Made by a program: the position numbers and the translations under genes. Shown here piece after piece: positions 4,609 through 5,643 of a stretch of 5,643 bases of DNA. Position 1 is the first letter of the stretch. Each line of letters opens with the position of its first letter. The DNA is taken from NCBI GenBank assembly GCA_029779995.1, contig JAKOZM010000352.1, positions 1-5,643 on the forward strand, written 5' to 3'. The notes under the pieces are model-generated. The model had not been told where the DNA came from. It saw only the letters and a list, made by a program, of their open reading frames with translations, and did not search any database. This DNA is from Actinomycetes bacterium (GTDB taxonomy: Bacteria; Actinomycetota; Actinomycetes; S36-B12; UBA10799).

Positions 4609-4687
4609 CAGAAGGTCTGCGGCGTGGCGTACGGGGAAGGTCACCACGCCCCAGATCAACCAACGCGGCAGAGCCGCGACGGTGAGC
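4609..4687 (+). other. 3' untranslated stretch before the terminator
   Basis: Between the 88-aa gene and the terminator are two weak stems: GGCGTGG (4621-4627) with CCACGCC (4644-4650), and CGCGGC-AGA-GCCGCG (4664-4678). No gene is seen. Confidence 0.4.
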
Positions 4688-4721
4688 ACCGGCCGGGAGA
4701 TGGACTCCCGGCCGGTTTCTC
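4688..4721 (+). terminator. Intrinsic terminator of the 4131-4608 operon
   Basis: ACCGGCCGGGAG (4688-4699), loop ATGGA, CTCCCGGCCGGT (4705-4716), then TTCTC. A perfect 12-bp GC-rich stem with a short loop and a T-rich tail, 79 bases after the last stop codon. It separates the cargo from the second HTH copy, which reads toward it from the right. Confidence 0.88.
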
Positions 4722-4796
4722 ATGGCTGAAGGGCTCACCCAGGGCGACCATCTTCACCGACTGCACGTCACGCGCCTGACCGGCGGGCCTCGCCTG
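4722..4796. other. Gap between terminator and HTH copy B
   Basis: No gene or RNA recognised. It contains CACGTCACGC at 4764-4773, which recurs at 5368-5377 on the other side of HTH copy B, and the left edge of the 10-bp palindrome TGCTATAGCA (4795-4804). Confidence 0.4.
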
Positions 4797-5330
4797 CTAT
4801 AGCAACAGCCGTCTCGTCGGCCTGTGGGTCGACTGCATCGACGGGCCGACGTCACCGTGGGCGCGGTTTCGCGCGGACCCTCCGGCCGGTCGTAGCGTGC
4901 CGCCGGTAACGAGCACCGCGCTGCGCACGGCGCTGGCGCTGACGCCCAACTGCTCGGCCACCTGGGCGAGGCTCCGGCCGACGTCGTACAGATGGCGAGC
5001 TTCATCACGGGTGGAGGACGCGAGTGGCTGGTTACGCACCTTGACTCCGGCGCTAGTGACGATCTTCGTGATGGTGGTTCGATGGACTCCGAAGCGTTCA
5101 GCGATCTGCTTCACGGGCATCCCAGACACGTAGGCGTCGATGAGCTTCTGACGCTGCGGGTAGCTCAAACGAGTTTGAGATTTGAGGGCTTGGGTTGCGA
5201 CGGGGCCGCGCTGATCGCGTCGGGAGGGTCGTTCAGGCCGGGCGATGAGGGAGTGTGCCTTGCGCTGACTACGGGCGATGAGCGATCTGAGTGGAGCGGA
5301 GGGGTTTGAGAGGCTTCTATGGAGGACCAC
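4797..5330 (-). CDS. Solitary copy B of the double helix-turn-helix gene, probably a remnant
   Basis: Read from the same GTG as copy A this gives 177 aa; a GTG at 5375 in the same frame would give 192 aa, but neither start has a visible ribosome-binding site. HTH 1 (MPVKQIAERFGVHRTTITKI) and HTH 2 (SLAQVAEQLGVSASAVRSAV) are intact. Compared with copy A there are roughly ten amino-acid changes, mostly outside the HTH cores. The C-terminus differs: copy A stops after GGSERNRARV, while copy B reads on for about 20 unrelated residues (to RRLLL), probably because one base is missing near 4857, where a TGA lies in the next frame. A stem-loop at 4815-4851 sits where a terminator would be expected. 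There is no recombinase upstream; the next gene is yccF behind a terminator. Probably weakly or not expressed from its own signals. Confidence 0.6.
   Translation of the reverse strand: MVLHRSLSNPSAPLRSLIARSQRKAHSLIARPERPSRRDQRGPVATQALKSQTRLSYPQRQKLIDAYVSGMPVKQIAERFGVHRTTITKIVTSAGVKVRNQPLASSTRDEARHLYDVGRSLAQVAEQLGVSASAVRSAVLVTGGTLRPAGGSARNRAHGDVGPSMQSTHRPTRRLLL
4815..4851 (-). terminator. Stem-loop after HTH copy B, possible terminator
   Basis: CGTCGGCC (4815-4822) pairs with GGCCGACG (4844-4851), with an inner stem GTCGA-CTGCA-TCGAC (4828-4842) across an unequal internal loop. It lies just past the place where copy B should stop if the last frame slip is undone. No T-run follows on the minus strand, so its activity is uncertain. 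Confidence 0.35.
4859..5330 (-). repeat. 472-bp direct repeat, copy B
   Basis: Gap-free partner of 524-995 in the same orientation (about 96% identical by eye). Its right edge is again the GTG start codon. The divergence shows the duplication is not very recent, or that the two copies came from two related elements. Confidence 0.93.
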
Positions 5331-5386
5331 TACTCGGCATCGGTCAGCAGCCCGTATGCCGTGTGGACACGTCACGCTGGACAGCG

Positions 5387-5425
5387 CGAAAGGCGCCCCC
5401 GGGCTTTCCGGGTGGGCGCCTTTCG
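5387..5425 (-). terminator. Stem-loop terminator downstream of the yccF-like gene
   Basis: CGAAAGGCGCCC (5387-5398) and GGGCGCCTTTCG (5414-5425) form a perfect 12-bp stem, with a further CCGGG pairing in the loop. The stem itself carries the T-stretch in its 3' arm on both strands, a form common behind actinobacterial genes. It lies 43 bases after the yccF stop on the minus strand and would insulate HTH copy B from it. Confidence 0.75.
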
Positions 5426-5467
5426 TGTTGCGGCGAGTGTTGGCTGGGGCAGGTCAGCTGGTGCGCG

Positions 5468-5643
5468 TCAGACGCTGAAGGAGCGCTGCGGGCCGGGACC
5501 CCACGGGGTCGCCTTGCCGAGGTCGTCGATCCGGACGATGTCCTTGCCCATCGGCACCAGCGACACCGGGATGAGCTTGACGTTGGCCACCGCCAGCGGG
5601 ATGCCGATGATGGTCACGGCCTGCGCGATGGCGGTCGTGAGGT
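5468..5643 (-). CDS. yccF: YccF-domain inner membrane protein, C-terminal 57 residues
   Basis: The frame enters from the right edge and stops at TGA 5468-5470. It reads LTTAIAQAVTIIGIPLAVAN, then VKLIPVSLVPMGKDIV and a short polar tail ending SFSV. The signature I-A-x-A-V-T-I-I-G-I-P-x-A-x-A-N followed by a hydrophobic stretch and P-x-G-K/R matches the second half of E. coli YccF (DUF307) and its actinobacterial relatives, small membrane proteins of unknown function with two repeated halves. The N-terminal half is outside the window. It appears to be ordinary chromosomal backbone and marks the right boundary of the accessory region. Confidence 0.82.
   Translation of the reverse strand, partial: LTTAIAQAVTIIGIPLAVANVKLIPVSLVPMGKDIVRIDDLGKATPWGPGPQRSFSV

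Noticed and set aside
1..5643. CRISPR array
   Set aside because: No regularly spaced short repeats anywhere; the only long repeat is the duplicated HTH gene.

Overview
The window is GC-rich with tightly packed, strongly GC-biased genes. The right-hand gene end looks like an actinobacterial YccF protein, and the left edge carries the end of an IS6110-like IS3-family element. Together these suggest an actinobacterium, probably of the order Mycobacteriales (mycobacteria, Gordonia, Rhodococcus and relatives). The genus cannot be fixed from this sequence.

Layout, left to right. (1) Positions 1-200 are one end of an IS6110-like insertion sequence: a 28-bp terminal inverted repeat (173-200) and the first 49 codons of OrfA on the minus strand. 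(2) The insertion sequence abuts the C-terminal 98 codons of a PD-(D/E)XK-like endonuclease (201-497, +), whose N-terminal part is missing. (3) On the minus strand lies a large serine recombinase gene (996-2597) followed with no gap by a small double helix-turn-helix (HTH) gene (516-995). (4) Diverging from the recombinase is a two-gene plus-strand operon: a 60-aa charged protein (2713-2895) overlapping by 4 bp a 298-aa ClpP/SppA-fold serine protease of the SDH_sah type (2892-3788). (5) A 342-bp non-coding stretch (3789-4130) contains a cluster of strong inverted repeats. (6) Two small plus-strand genes follow, one encoding a 69-aa protein built of two 29-residue repeats (4131-4340) and one an 88-aa protein (4342-4608), closed by a clear intrinsic terminator (4688-4721). 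(7) A second copy of the HTH gene (4797-5330, -) is about 96% identical to the first over 472 bp, but has no recombinase in front of it. (8) A stem-loop terminator (5387-5425) and the 3' end of a yccF-like membrane protein gene (-) close the window and probably mark chromosomal backbone.

Interpretation (inference). This is an accessory region built around a serine-recombinase element. Its cargo is the protease module, the structured non-coding segment and the two-gene repeat-protein module. The cargo and recombinase sit between two directly repeated HTH genes, which could come from two stacked related elements or from one duplicated gene. The broken nuclease and the IS beside it fit a recombination-rich, defence-island-like locus. 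I see no canonical known defence system. The most interesting candidates are the protease plus small partner, which carries a long perfect-arm inverted repeat inside its coding region, the structured non-coding cluster at 3946-4079, and the recombinase-HTH pair with its duplicated solitary HTH copy.
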